From: Mucilaginibacter ginkgonis
GTDB lineage: Bacteria; Bacteroidota; Bacteroidia; Sphingobacteriales; Sphingobacteriaceae
DNA: 64,000 bases
NCBI RefSeq assembly: GCF_009754905.2
Contig: NZ_CP066775.1
Location: 1-64,000, forward strand
Direction of reading: 5' to 3'
Within the stretch, counting starts at the first letter, position 1. Every line of letters begins with the position of its first letter. Below are positions 8,773 through 17,739 of the stretch, piece after piece. Below the pieces are notes generated by a model. It was not told where the DNA came from, made no database searches, and worked only from the letters and a program-made list of their open reading frames with translations. Made by a program: the position numbers and the translations under genes.

Positions 8773-10413
8773 ATGAAGGGAAGCAAACAAGGATATCAAA
8801 AGAATTTTTCACTCATTATCACCTTTTTTGCGCTTATAACAGCCGCTTTAGCAGTGGCTCTTTTCATCGTCTACAACTTTACACGTACTTACGTAGAGAA
8901 TGAGTTTGCATCCAAGAAGATCGACGTTTTAGAGCAAACGCTTAAGCCTTATAACGATCTCTTTCTGAACAAGGTTTACGAGATCACATCATACCAGGGC
9001 TATCTGGACTCGGCTTCAGCTGCCAAATATTCGGCAAGCGTGTTTAAAGATTACCCGTTTGTAAAACGTACTGTTTTCTACGAAGTCCGTATTGCGGCGC
9101 CGGCCAACTTAAACATAAAACCACGCCGGTTAAACATCAGTGTGCGGTCTGCTTATGAATATTTTGTTTACAAGAAGCGTTTTGTAAGCACCAAGCGATC
9201 TTATGTGGAGAATACTGAGTTCAGGCAGATGACCGATAAGTTTGAGAACTTTGTGATGAATACCGATACCACACGTTCTCCCACACAGGCGGAGATATAC
9301 AAGATATTTTACGATATAAAGCCGGACAAGATCAGTTATTTGAATATCCCTCGCAGGGAAGAAATCAAAAACTACCGAAACCTGCTTAACACCGGCGCCC
9401 AATCCACTTTTTACAAGCAAAACATGATGACTTTTTATCTGGAGCCCTATGCGCTAAAGATAAAAAACACGCACCCTGAGCTTTATCAAGACATCAGCAT
9501 CAAACCTGTAGTGTATGATCCGCTCGATGATCAGGGGCAACATTTGATTACGGAACTGGCCTTCCCCGGTGCCTTTTCTGATTATAAACTTTATTTCAGG
9601 TCGACCAATAACCATTTATCTACAGAGATTATACACAGGTTTGTGCCAACAGCGGCTGTGGTGTTACTTATTTATCTTTTTTTAGTGCTGATAGGCTGGC
9701 TCATTTACCGCAATTTAAGCACCAACTTAAAGCTATTCAAATTGCAATATGATTTCATTAACAACTTTACGCACGAGTTTAAGACGCCCGTAAGTGTAAT
9801 AAAAATTGCAGGGTCAAACCTGCGCAGCGAAGCCGAATTAACTGAACGGGCACGTAAACACTATGGCCGCATTTTGGACGAAGAGGCTGATAAGCTGAAC
9901 GACCTGATGAACAAACTGCTATCTTTTACGCAAATAGAAAACCGATCTATCAGCCTTAAAAAGAAAACCATTGACATAAAGGAATTTATAGAGGGGTACA
10001 TCCAAACATTTAGGATACGATACCCCGATTTTAAGATCGCGTACCATATAGATGGTGTCGGGACATTTAATTCAGATTCGGTGTTGTTGGGCAGTCTGTT
10101 TCAAAATTTGATTGAAAACGCGTATAAGTATTCACCGCCCGAAAACAAAGACCTTTTCATAAACGCGATGTATGATCGCAACACCATTATATTTACTTTT
10201 ACCGATAGGGGGATTGGCATACCTAAAAATGAGATCAAAAACATTTTCAGGAAGTTTTACCGAATAGAAAATAAATACAATCAGCAGGGTAGTGTTGGCC
10301 TTGGTTTGGCGTTTTGCAAAGAACTGGCTAATTTTATGGGTGGCGATATCACTGTAAAAAGCGAAATTAACCAAGGGTCTGAGTTTACGGTAACCCTGCC
10401 TTACGAAATTTAA
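8773..10413 (+). CDS. transmembrane sensor histidine kinase
   Basis: Autophosphorylating kinase of a two-component system, 546 residues from the ATG at 8773; a TTG at 8761 in the same frame would overlap the upstream stop. There are two membrane helices (roughly residues 12-36 and 293-315) with a periplasmic domain of about 250 residues between them that I do not recognise. There is no HAMP domain. The dimerisation box has H334 in FTHEFKTPVS, and the ATPase domain has the N box (NLIENAYKYS), G1 (DRGIGIP), F box (FRKFYRIE) and G2 (GLGLAFCK). All catalytic motifs are intact. It is coupled to the S9-like gene upstream and lies 3 bases before its response regulator. Confidence 0.93.
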   Translation: MKGSKQGYQKNFSLIITFFALITAALAVALFIVYNFTRTYVENEFASKKIDVLEQTLKPYNDLFLNKVYEITSYQGYLDSASAAKYSASVFKDYPFVKRTVFYEVRIAAPANLNIKPRRLNISVRSAYEYFVYKKRFVSTKRSYVENTEFRQMTDKFENFVMNTDTTRSPTQAEIYKIFYDIKPDKISYLNIPRREEIKNYRNLLNTGAQSTFYKQNMMTFYLEPYALKIKNTHPELYQDISIKPVVYDPLDDQGQHLITELAFPGAFSDYKLYFRSTNNHLSTEIIHRFVPTAAVVLLIYLFLVLIGWLIYRNLSTNLKLFKLQYDFINNFTHEFKTPVSVIKIAGSNLRSEAELTERARKHYGRILDEEADKLNDLMNKLLSFTQIENRSISLKKKTIDIKEFIEGYIQTFRIRYPDFKIAYHIDGVGTFNSDSVLLGSLFQNLIENAYKYSPPENKDLFINAMYDRNTIIFTFTDRGIGIPKNEIKNIFRKFYRIENKYNQQGSVGLGLAFCKELANFMGGDITVKSEINQGSEFTVTLPYEI

Positions 10414-10416
10414 TAT

Positions 10417-11106
10417 ATGAATCAAGAAATAAAAATCGCGCTGGTTGAGGATGACGAAAACCTGCGTTTCCTGGTAGCAGAACGTTTACAAACCGAAGGC
10501 TACCGCGTATTAGAAGCATCAAACGGTGATGATGCCGAGAAAATGATCATGCAGGAAAACCCTGATATTGTTTTGCTTGATTGGATGTTGCCCGGCAAAC
10601 AAGGCTCTGAAGTTTGTGAAAATATTCGTAAAAATGGCTTCGATAAACTAGTCATCATGATGACGGCTAAAGCGCAGGATGTAGATAAAATTGAGGCTTA
10701 CAACTTTGGCGTATCTGACTACATAACCAAGCCTTACAACATGGATGTGCTGGTGGCGATGATAGATAATAAGATAAAGTTCTCGCTTAATAACGATAAG
10801 CATGAAACCTATCGTTTTGCCAACATGGAGCATCATCCTAATACCCACTTGTTGATAAAGGATGGCCGCAAGATAGAGCTTACTATTTTGGAGAACCGCA
10901 TTTTGCTGTACTTCTTGAAAAATAAGAATAAGGTAATAAATCGCGAAGAACTGATGATGGAAGTGTGGGGATACAATGCTGATGTAAACACGCGTACGCT
11001 TGATATGCATATTGTGCGCTTGCGTAAAAAAATTGAGGATAACCCCGACTCGCCACAGTATTTGCAAACTGTGCGTGGTATTGGTTACCGCTTTGCTTAC
11101 GAATAA
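10417..11106 (+). CDS. OmpR/PhoB-type response regulator
   Basis: 229 residues. The receiver domain (5-120) has acidic pocket E11-D12-D13, phospho-acceptor D55 in VLLDWMLPG, the conserved Thr in MMTAKA and Lys in ITKPYN. The C-terminal winged helix (about 130-229) ends in the classic recognition region TRTLDMHIVRLRKKIE and the wing TVRGIGYRF. It is the cognate regulator of the kinase just upstream. The next gene, a GIN-domain protein 67 bases downstream, is a plausible target or operon member. Confidence 0.95.
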   Translation: MNQEIKIALVEDDENLRFLVAERLQTEGYRVLEASNGDDAEKMIMQENPDIVLLDWMLPGKQGSEVCENIRKNGFDKLVIMMTAKAQDVDKIEAYNFGVSDYITKPYNMDVLVAMIDNKIKFSLNNDKHETYRFANMEHHPNTHLLIKDGRKIELTILENRILLYFLKNKNKVINREELMMEVWGYNADVNTRTLDMHIVRLRKKIEDNPDSPQYLQTVRGIGYRFAYE

Positions 11107-11173
11107 AATTTATTTGGACTGCAACCTTTAGCGAAAGGGCGGCGTCTTATTGCATACTTAAACAAACTTAAAC

Positions 11174-11875
11174 ATGAAAGCATTAGCTAAAGTACTTGTT
11201 GTTGCACTGTTGACTGTAGGCGTAAACAAAGCCTTTGCAGACACGCAAGACCGCCACATCAGCGGTTTTAACGCTATTAGCATCGGTGGCTCGTTCGACA
11301 CCTATTTAACCCAGGGTGGCACAGAATCGGTAAAGGTTGAAGCGCCGGGTGATATCATCAATGAAATTAAAACAGAGGTTGTTGACGGCGAATTAAAGAT
11401 CTATCAAAAAAGCAAAGGCTGGGGAAACTGGTGGAACGGTAGTCACAAAAAAGTAGTGATCTATATCTCTGCCAAACAATTAAAGGCGGTGTCCCAGTCA
11501 GGCTCAGGCGACTTGTTCTTTAAAAATGGAATCTCTTCATCATCATTGGTATTGCATGTATCCGGTTCCGGCAATGCTACCGGAAGGGTAGAGGCGGGCG
11601 AACTGCAATGCAGTGTCTCGGGCTCTGGTGACATGAAATTAGAAGGTAAGGCATCTAATGCCGCTATAACCGTTTCAGGTTCGGGAACTTACAGCGCCCG
11701 CGACCTGGTGACTAATAACGTTGCCGTAAGGGTATCGGGCTCTGGTGATGCCACGGTAAACGCAAATGATAAAATTGATGCGTCTGTATCAGGTTCAGGT
11801 GATGTTCGTTACACCGGCGCTGCCAAAAACGTATCAACCTCAAAATCGGGAAGCGGCAGCGTGCACCGTATTTAA
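11174..11875 (+). CDS. exported GIN-domain (DUF2807) protein
   Basis: 233 residues with a signal peptide (MKALAKVLVVALLTVGVNKAFA). The body is the 'head GIN domain' beta-helix of Bacteroidota: seven SGSG motifs spaced about 20 residues apart (QSGSGDL, VSGSGNA, VSGSGDM, VSGSGTY, VSGSGDA, VSGSGDV, KSGSGSV), each marking one turn. It is probably periplasmic or surface-located, and the function of the family is not established. It follows the two-component genes on the same strand and may be under their control. Confidence 0.9.
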   Translation: MKALAKVLVVALLTVGVNKAFADTQDRHISGFNAISIGGSFDTYLTQGGTESVKVEAPGDIINEIKTEVVDGELKIYQKSKGWGNWWNGSHKKVVIYISAKQLKAVSQSGSGDLFFKNGISSSSLVLHVSGSGNATGRVEAGELQCSVSGSGDMKLEGKASNAAITVSGSGTYSARDLVTNNVAVRVSGSGDATVNANDKIDASVSGSGDVRYTGAAKNVSTSKSGSGSVHRI

Positions 11876-11939
11876 TTAGCGAATAAGTGAGTTGTTAATG
11901 GTGAGTTGACCTCCCACCGATTTGTTTTTGAAACTTCAT

Positions 11940-11970
11940 AAAGAAAGCCGGTTATTACCCGGCTTTCTTT
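11940..11970. terminator. strong hairpin terminator
   Basis: A perfect 12-bp stem (AAAGAAAGCCGG / CCGGCTTTCTTT) with a 7-base loop lies 65 bases after the GIN-domain stop, between convergent genes. The A-run on one side and T-run on the other allow use from both strands. Confidence 0.85.
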
Positions 11971-12056
11971 ATTATGGATACCTATGCTGTGGCTTTTTGC
12001 GGCCAAGTGATAAATTTTAACTATTCACCATTCACAAGACAAACCAATTACCAAAC

Positions 12057-13085
12057 TCAGTCTTTAAACCTTATCAATGTTTTCCGGCCTAAGTCGTAGG
12101 TTACCCTGAATGCTTCCTGGTTGTCGTTAAACTGCCCGGGCGAGAAATGAAAACTTGCGATAAATTGCCCTTTGATCCGGTTGAATAGAAAAGGCGTGTA
12201 AATAAGATCTATGCGGTTGTAAAATTTCTTTTGGTAGTAAGAATCGCCATAGGTTACAAACTGTGGCTCACCTGCGTAAAACTCTTCAAATATTGCAAAA
12301 CGGTGCCAGCCCGCATAAGCGCTGAACACAAAACCAAGTGGCTTTTTAAAGAAGTCTGCGCCGTTTGCGCCGCGAGTGCGTGCAAGTGAGATCATGCCCC
12401 CTGCTTCGAATGATAACGAGTCGAGTTTGGTATGCTTCACATTATAACCTAACCTAACCTGGCCTGCTCCGTTATCCCGTATATGGTCTCCGGGGATATC
12501 TATCGCCGGCCCTGCATCATGCAGCATATTAAAATAATGTGCTATGTAAAATGAACCGTAAGGTTTGGGCGCATATTTACCAGCCAAACCGAACAAAAAT
12601 TGTTCACGCTCCACATTAGTTTGTCTGCTCACCCAATCCAAATACATGGTTTCGTACCCATGGGATGACTGATATCGGGCTAATAAACCTTCTACATTTG
12701 GGCGGTAGTAACGTAGCGTATCATTTAATATCGCCCTCGGAACCTGGCTTAGCAAGCCTTCGCGCGGAAACATACCGGCATTAAATAACCAATGATGACT
12801 TTCGTAACTGTAATACGCAACAGGATCTACTTTTAAAAAATAGGGCTGTGCGCCAAATTCGTGGATGGCGTTAACACCAACCCTAAAATGATTTAGGCTA
12901 TCGGCATTTAGACCAAGGTCTAAAGTAGTGCGCGCGCCTGAGTAAGTGCGAGATCGTTCTACAAACGCTTTATACTCGCGGTTGTCAAGAAACCCAAAAC
13001 CGTTAAAATGAACATCTAGGCTTTGTGCCCGGACTGTTACAACCGTAAAAAAAGCGGATATAAAGAGGAGTAGTTTTTTATTCAT
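12057..13085 (-). CDS. putative outer-membrane beta-barrel protein
   Basis: 342 residues with a signal peptide (MNKKLLLFISAFFTVVTVRA, cut before QS). The mature part is rich in alternating aromatic and polar strands (HFRVGVNAIHEFGAQPYFLK, GAGQVRLGYNVKH, IKGQFIASFHFS) and ends in a strand after RVTYDLGRKTL, as expected for a porin-like barrel. I cannot assign a substrate. Its start is 6 bases after the GT39 stop, so the two form an operon, suggesting a role at the envelope connected to lipid or glycan modification. Confidence 0.65.
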   Translation of the reverse strand: MNKKLLLFISAFFTVVTVRAQSLDVHFNGFGFLDNREYKAFVERSRTYSGARTTLDLGLNADSLNHFRVGVNAIHEFGAQPYFLKVDPVAYYSYESHHWLFNAGMFPREGLLSQVPRAILNDTLRYYRPNVEGLLARYQSSHGYETMYLDWVSRQTNVEREQFLFGLAGKYAPKPYGSFYIAHYFNMLHDAGPAIDIPGDHIRDNGAGQVRLGYNVKHTKLDSLSFEAGGMISLARTRGANGADFFKKPLGFVFSAYAGWHRFAIFEEFYAGEPQFVTYGDSYYQKKFYNRIDLIYTPFLFNRIKGQFIASFHFSPGQFNDNQEAFRVTYDLGRKTLIRFKD

Positions 13086-13091
13086 CTAATA

Positions 13092-14807
13092 TTATTGAAC
13101 GGTAAACTTGATGACCCGGCTGTTACGCCCGCCCGGGAAAGGGGTTGTACGCAGTGAAAATAACAGATCATAACTGCCTTTAATTGATGGTGCTGCAAAT
13201 GTAAAGTTATAGGTAATGGTTTTACCCGGGGCGATGCTTTTTGTATAAAACGTGCTATCTGCCCTTTGCGCATATACCATCTCTTCGTGCTGCAAAAAGC
13301 AAGCGCCGAAAATTACTTGGTGCGGTTGACCCTTGTTGGTAAAATTGATTTGAAAGGGATACGGATTATTTAAAGTGACAGGCACGGTTACCTGTTCACC
13401 CGCCTTTACAGTCATTTTATAATTATCTGTTTTAATGAAAACCCGCTGATAGGTGCGTGTGCTGTCTACCCAACCATACCAATATTTACGTTTTACAGTC
13501 GTGAAAGTATCGCGCATAAAAAGCGGGTCTTGCATGGTGGCAACGTACAACGTACGCTTCCCTTGAAAATCATTTTCTATAGGCCAAAGTTCAAATTGCG
13601 TGCGGCGATAATAGCGACTGTCGTAAGAGAAGCCTTTAAGCGAATGTGTGTAAAATGAATACTTAGCCGGATCCTGAAAACCATCGCCGAACATTACATA
13701 AGCATTGCCGGCTTTAGCTTGTATTTGCTTAGTCCATTCTTTGTACCCGAATAAACTTCCTAACCGCGTCCTTTGCATAATGAATGGCAGTTGGTCTGAT
13801 AAAGCGATCCGGAATAAAACGATCACACCGATATTTATGTAAGCCAATATTTTAAACCATTTTGCGGGCGCCCCACCCTGACTGAAATTAATGAGCGTGA
13901 GCAACGTAATTGGTACAAAAGCAATAAGCGTCCAATGCGGCTGCACTTCGCCTTTGGCAGAACTAAACCAGAAAAACAACAAAGTGCCGATTGCATTAAC
14001 CAATAATGTGCGGATAAAAGCATCTTTGATTTTAGTTCGAAAGGCGTAATAAAAGATCATCCATCCCACCAACGGGCCTGCAATGAGCAGCTGACCCAAT
14101 GGAAACAACAATGCGTTTTCAATGCCATTGATTTCTGAAGTGCGTTCAAACAAGTGATATTCTATCGATGGGTAGTTGTGCCTTATTTGCCACCAAATAT
14201 GCGGTATGTACAGTGCCGTTGTCAGGAAGACGATGAGCCAAAACGTTGGGCGTTTTAAGAGCTTAACATTCGCCAATACACTAAACAAGATCACAAGCAC
14301 ACCATGGTATTTGCTATACAGCAGACAAGCTAATGTTATAGAGATGAGTAACGCCGTTAGCCATTTATCCGTTTTGAGATATTGTTCAAATAAGAAGTAA
14401 AAAATTACGGTGAAGAAAAATAGCGGCGCGTCTGGTGTGGTGATAAAACCGTAGATATGGAATATGAGTAAACTGCTTACGATAGTTATAAATAGCCCGG
14501 CGTCTACGCGATAGGTCTTTAAAGTTTGCCACAGGATGCCAATTGCTATAGAACTTGTAAGTACGGTTACCAAGCGTGCTCCAAATTCATTTTGAAACAG
14601 GCTGTAGCCCACCTTTATGAATACAGCCACCATCGGTGGATGGTCGTAATAACCCCAATCTAAAAAGCGGGAATAAAGCCAATAATAAGCCTCATCTGCA
14701 TGGATCTCTAATGTGGCTGCCTGGAAAGCGTTGAGGATAGTCCAAACAAGGATAAAATACCAGATCAGTTTTTGATTATTGGTATTTGTGTTTGGAGCAA
14801 AACTCAT
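13092..14807 (-). CDS. GT39-family (ArnT-like) membrane glycosyltransferase
   Basis: Integral membrane transferase of the GT-C fold that moves a sugar from a polyprenyl-phosphate donor to an acceptor at the periplasmic face. It has 571 residues. The catalytic first loop carries HADEAYYWLYSR followed by WGYYDHPP (about residues 33-58), the Asp-Glu pattern of ArnT/PMT enzymes. About ten to twelve hydrophobic helices fill residues 15-350, then a soluble periplasmic C-terminal domain with beta-sandwich character (VTVPVTLNNPYPFQINF). Acceptor unknown; lipid A or an exported glycan is a guess. It is followed closely by the outer-membrane protein gene. Confidence 0.88.
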   Translation of the reverse strand: MSFAPNTNTNNQKLIWYFILVWTILNAFQAATLEIHADEAYYWLYSRFLDWGYYDHPPMVAVFIKVGYSLFQNEFGARLVTVLTSSIAIGILWQTLKTYRVDAGLFITIVSSLLIFHIYGFITTPDAPLFFFTVIFYFLFEQYLKTDKWLTALLISITLACLLYSKYHGVLVILFSVLANVKLLKRPTFWLIVFLTTALYIPHIWWQIRHNYPSIEYHLFERTSEINGIENALLFPLGQLLIAGPLVGWMIFYYAFRTKIKDAFIRTLLVNAIGTLLFFWFSSAKGEVQPHWTLIAFVPITLLTLINFSQGGAPAKWFKILAYINIGVIVLFRIALSDQLPFIMQRTRLGSLFGYKEWTKQIQAKAGNAYVMFGDGFQDPAKYSFYTHSLKGFSYDSRYYRRTQFELWPIENDFQGKRTLYVATMQDPLFMRDTFTTVKRKYWYGWVDSTRTYQRVFIKTDNYKMTVKAGEQVTVPVTLNNPYPFQINFTNKGQPHQVIFGACFLQHEEMVYAQRADSTFYTKSIAPGKTITYNFTFAAPSIKGSYDLLFSLRTTPFPGGRNSRVIKFTVQ

Positions 14808-14821
14808 AGAATGGGAGGTAC

Positions 14822-14852
14822 AAAGCGACCAATTTCTGGTACTGGTCGCTTT
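14822..14852 (-). terminator. terminator of the PfkB kinase gene
   Basis: A 10-bp perfect inverted repeat (AAAGCGACCA / TGGTCGCTTT) with an 11-base loop lies 12 bases past the stop of the minus-strand kinase gene. Confidence 0.7.
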
Positions 14853-14863
14853 AAGGAATACTG

Positions 14864-15781
14864 TTATGCAATATCAAAGTGCGACAGGCTTACAAACTGC
14901 TGCACGCGGGCTTTAACTTCATCGGCAGCGAGGCCTTTAATTTTCTCCGTGCCAAACTTTTCTACACAGAATGACGCCAATGCAGATCCGTATATTATGG
15001 CACTCTTCATATTTTCGTAATTCACTTCACCTGCCTTCGCCATGTAGCCAATAAAGCCGCCAGCGAAGGTATCGCCTGCACCTGTCGGATCGAAAACCTC
15101 TTCTAATGGCAAAGCAGGAGCAGAAAAAATGTGTTTCTCATGGAATAATAACGCACCGTGCTCGCCTTTTTTTATGATCAGGTATTTGGGGCCCATCGTC
15201 AGGATCTTGTTGGCTGCCTTGACTAATGAGTACTCGCCGCTTAGCTGGCGTGCCTCTGCGTCATTAATAGTTAAAACATCAACCATTTTAATGGCTTGCA
15301 GCAGATTATCCATAGCAATGTCCATCCAAAAGTTCATGGTGTCCATTACGATAAGCTTAGGCCGCTTTTTTAAACGGTTAATGACAGTTTGTTGCACTTG
15401 CGGCGTTAAGTTGCCGAGCATTAAATATTCGCAATCCTGGTAACTATCGGGGATAATGGGATCAAAATCAGCCAGTACGTTAAGTTCTGTCACCAACGTA
15501 TCGCGACTGTTCATGTCGTTATGGTATTTGCCGCTCCAAAAAAAGGATTTTTCTCCTTGTTTAATCTGTAAACCTTCTGTATCAATGTGGTGGCGATTAA
15601 AATCAGCTATTTCTTCTTCTGGAAAATCTTCACCAACGACTGCTACAATCTTAACGTCGTTGTAAAAATAAGAAGCGGCCAAGCCTGCATAAGTGGCTGC
15701 GCCACCAACTATCTTATCTGTTTTACCAAAAGGGGTTTCAATAGCGTCAAACGCCACCGTACCAATAACTAAAAGGCTCAT
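14864..15781 (-). CDS. PfkB-family sugar or nucleoside kinase
   Basis: 305 residues from the ATG at 15781 (MSLLVIGTVAFD). The frame is open 22 codons further, but that stretch is basic/hydrophobic and unlike the family. The N-terminal signature VGGAATYAGLAAS and the C-terminal DPTGAGDTFAGGF with the catalytic Asp mark a ribokinase/PfkB fold. The substrate is undetermined; similar Bacteroidota proteins are annotated as sugar kinases or adenosine-kinase-like. It is a single gene with its own terminator, and its 5' end is 87 bases from tRNA-Asn on the other strand. Confidence 0.9.
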   Translation of the reverse strand: MSLLVIGTVAFDAIETPFGKTDKIVGGAATYAGLAASYFYNDVKIVAVVGEDFPEEEIADFNRHHIDTEGLQIKQGEKSFFWSGKYHNDMNSRDTLVTELNVLADFDPIIPDSYQDCEYLMLGNLTPQVQQTVINRLKKRPKLIVMDTMNFWMDIAMDNLLQAIKMVDVLTINDAEARQLSGEYSLVKAANKILTMGPKYLIIKKGEHGALLFHEKHIFSAPALPLEEVFDPTGAGDTFAGGFIGYMAKAGEVNYENMKSAIIYGSALASFCVEKFGTEKIKGLAADEVKARVQQFVSLSHFDIA

Positions 15782-15867
15782 TAAATATTTTTTAAAAATT
15801 TTGTTGACAAAGATTGTGAATTTAGAGCAGAAATCATACTTTTGCACACTCCAAACCGGAAAATGAT

Positions 15868-15941
15868 TCCTGAGTAGCTCAGCCGGTTAGAGCATCTGAC
15901 TGTTAATCAGAGGGTCGCTGGTTCGAGCCCAGCCTCAGGAG
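15868..15941 (+). tRNA. tRNA-Asn (anticodon GTT)
   Basis: A full cloverleaf: acceptor TCCTGAG pairs with CTCAGGA, D-loop AGCTCAGCCGGTTAGAGC, anticodon stem CTGAC / GTTAATCAG around GTT, and T-arm GCTGGTTCGAGCCCAGC. The discriminator base is G and CCA is not encoded (CCT follows). A tRNA followed directly by mobile-element genes suggests an insertion target, but I found no second copy of its 3' end in the window. Confidence 0.97.
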
Positions 15942-15959
15942 CCTTAAAATCAATGATTT

Positions 15960-15989
15960 AGCCTCGCTTAGACAAGCGGGGCTTTTTTA
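15960..15989 (+). terminator. terminator after tRNA-Asn
   Basis: A 10-bp stem (AGCCTCGCTT / AAGCGGGGCT, one G-T pair) with a 4-base loop, followed by TTTTT, 18 bases past the tRNA. Confidence 0.8.
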
Positions 15990-16364
15990 TGTGCATAAAA
16001 TGTGCATACTTTGAACACTATTTAATGTTCGTAAGTACAGTTATTAGGTTTCATTTATAGTTGTCACCACGCCCATTTAATACCTCTGATTGAATTCTTG
16101 CTACACTACAGAAAGCTTAAATCCGTATCTTAATAATTAACTGAGATTTTTCATCGCCTTTTTTGATCGTTAAGCATCCCTACCTAAATACCTATGGAGG
16201 TGATAACTATGTTTATTTTTGTCAAAAAGTAAACATCGTTAATAGGTCTAATTAACTTTCATTTACGGTTATTTTATTTTTCTGCTATCCGAGTCGGACA
16301 ATATCGGATATAGCACAACTCATGTCAATCTACCTTTGCTTCCATAACGATTAAACAAATAATT
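15990..16364. other. non-coding stretch between tRNA-Asn and the element
   Basis: No convincing gene. It contains a short direct repeat (ATGTGCATA twice around 15990-16010) and an imperfect dyad at 16284-16314 (GCTATCCGA / TCGGATATAGC) 50 bases before the HTH gene, a possible operator. A tRNA-proximal attL would be expected here, but without a matching attR it cannot be defined. Confidence 0.4.
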
Positions 16365-16694
16365 ATGGAATCATTAACTTTTGATCAATTACCTCAAGCA
16401 GTTGGGGAGCTTTTAGAAAAGGTATCTAAGATTGAGGATATCCTTAACCAAGATCATGCTGAAAATAAAGAACCTGAAGGGCTTTTTTCGATTACGCAGG
16501 CAGCAAAATTTTTGAACCTTTCAATCTCCACTATTTACGGAAAGGTGTGCCGCCGGGAAATTCCTGTAAGCAAACAAGGAAAACGACTTTATTTCAATAA
16601 AACGGAATTGTTGGAATGGGTCAAATCAGGCAGAAAACGGACTCTGGTTGAACTTGCTACCTCAACTACATTTATAAGAACCCATCGTCATTAA
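16365..16694 (+). CDS. MerR/excisionase-type helix-turn-helix protein
   Basis: 109 residues. After a short N-terminal coiled-coil-like region (EKVSKIEDILNQ) comes an HTH_17-type domain: SITQAAKFLNLSISTIYGKV then REIPVSKQGKRLYF and ELLEWVKSG (about residues 44-95). This domain is typical of excisionases and of regulators on Bacteroidetes conjugative elements. It is the first gene of the module; a dyad 50 bases upstream may be its target. Whether it controls excision is uncertain because no integrase accompanies it. Confidence 0.85.
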   Translation: MESLTFDQLPQAVGELLEKVSKIEDILNQDHAENKEPEGLFSITQAAKFLNLSISTIYGKVCRREIPVSKQGKRLYFNKTELLEWVKSGRKRTLVELATSTTFIRTHRH

Positions 16695-16703
16695 TCATGC
16701 ATC

Positions 16704-16931
16704 ATGAATAACGAGGCAATAAAAAAAGATTGGGTAGAAAATCACCTGTATCTATCCCACCAGTTTATTCAGGAACTTAAAACTTTTAATGTGGAAAGAA
16801 TAGGTGATATGGAAAAACTCACCTTAATGGACTTATTGAGTTTCAATTCAGTAACTATAGTTAAACTGAAGAGAATTGTGCTTTTTATGGATCAGAATGG
16901 CTTGAGCTTCAAATCACCTAATAATTGCTAA
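16704..16931 (+). CDS. small protein resembling the RNA polymerase alpha C-terminal domain
   Basis: 75 residues. Residues 26-70 match the alpha-CTD pattern by eye: FNVERIGDMEKLTLMDLLSF, then TIVKLKRIVLFMDQNGLSFK, compared with IGDLVQRTEVELLK and EIKDVLASRGLSL in E. coli RpoA. That fold is a helix-hairpin-helix bundle that binds DNA and activators. The NCLK segment carrying the DNA-contact Arg in RpoA is not present. It lies 9 bases after the HTH gene and 25 before parA, so it is part of the element's first operon. Function unknown; it could be a transcription modulator or simply a DNA-binding HhH protein. Confidence 0.7.
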   Translation: MNNEAIKKDWVENHLYLSHQFIQELKTFNVERIGDMEKLTLMDLLSFNSVTIVKLKRIVLFMDQNGLSFKSPNNC

Positions 16932-16956
16932 CCAGAATAATTAAATCGAATTTATC

Positions 16957-17562
16957 ATGGCAAAAATTATCACTATTGCCCATCAGAAAGGCGGCGTAGG
17001 AAAGAGCACCTTGGCTCTAAATTTGGCGTTGTGCTTCAAAGATCAACTCAAGGTCGCACTCATTGATTCTGACGTGCAAGGCAGTATATATCATATAAAG
17101 AATGATTTTCCCGAATTGGATATCTTATCCCCTGAAAAGATCAGTGTAATTCCGGATTTAAGTTATGATTTAATAATAGTCGATACACCGCCTTACTTAT
17201 CGAATAAACTAAATGAGTTGTTTGGTTATTCAGATTACGTGCTTGTGCCTTCAAAAGCCGGCTTCTTTGACGTGATGGCAATCAAATCTACCCTAGCATT
17301 GATCCGTTTTGCGCAAGCGCAAAATACAAAGCTAAAAGCAGGTATAGTATTGAATATGATAAAACCAAGATCCGGTATCACCTCGGAGGTAATTGAGTTA
17401 TTGTCTTCCCTTGGTACACCAATATTAACCACTAGGATAGTCGACCGGGTTAGTTTGGCACGCTCTTCAATGACTTCAGGAATTTTAAAAAGCTCAGATC
17501 AGAAAGCCATCGAAGAGGTAACTCATCTCGCTGAAGAAATTGTCAATGTCATCAGTGAATAA
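16957..17562 (+). CDS. ParA-family partition ATPase
   Basis: 201 residues with the deviant Walker A motif KGGVGKST at 11-18 (signature Lys11), Walker A' DSDVQGS (about 39-45) and Walker B IIVDTPPYL. This is the short ParA/Soj type without an N-terminal HTH. It drives segregation or stabilises the element in its circular form. The palindromic cluster just downstream and the small protein after it are the probable centromere and centromere-binding partner. ParA on an integrative element supports an extrachromosomal phase. Confidence 0.92.
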   Translation: MAKIITIAHQKGGVGKSTLALNLALCFKDQLKVALIDSDVQGSIYHIKNDFPELDILSPEKISVIPDLSYDLIIVDTPPYLSNKLNELFGYSDYVLVPSKAGFFDVMAIKSTLALIRFAQAQNTKLKAGIVLNMIKPRSGITSEVIELLSSLGTPILTTRIVDRVSLARSSMTSGILKSSDQKAIEEVTHLAEEIVNVISE

Positions 17563-17620
17563 ATCTAGAAATGGATATCTGAATAAATGTTCATGTCGAC
17601 ATTCCTGCAATTGTTCTTAG

Positions 17621-17696
17621 GAACATTTGTACAAATGTTCAAATGTTCATTTGTATAAATGTGTATTTGAATAATTCAGCATTTGTACAAATGTTC
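17621..17696. promoter_or_regulatory. cluster of palindromes, candidate parS/operator
   Basis: GAACATTTGTACAAATGTTC is a perfect 20-bp palindrome at 17621-17640. Its core CATTTGTACAAATG recurs at 17680-17693 (exact) and as CATTTGTATAAATG at 17648-17661; further half-sites (AATGTTC) lie at 17586-17592 and 17643-17648. Repeated palindromes between parA and the small downstream gene fit a centromere or an autoregulatory operator. Confidence 0.7.
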
Positions 17697-17739
17697 AATA
17701 CCAATTAGAATCAAATACTCTGAATTTTATTATTCTGCC

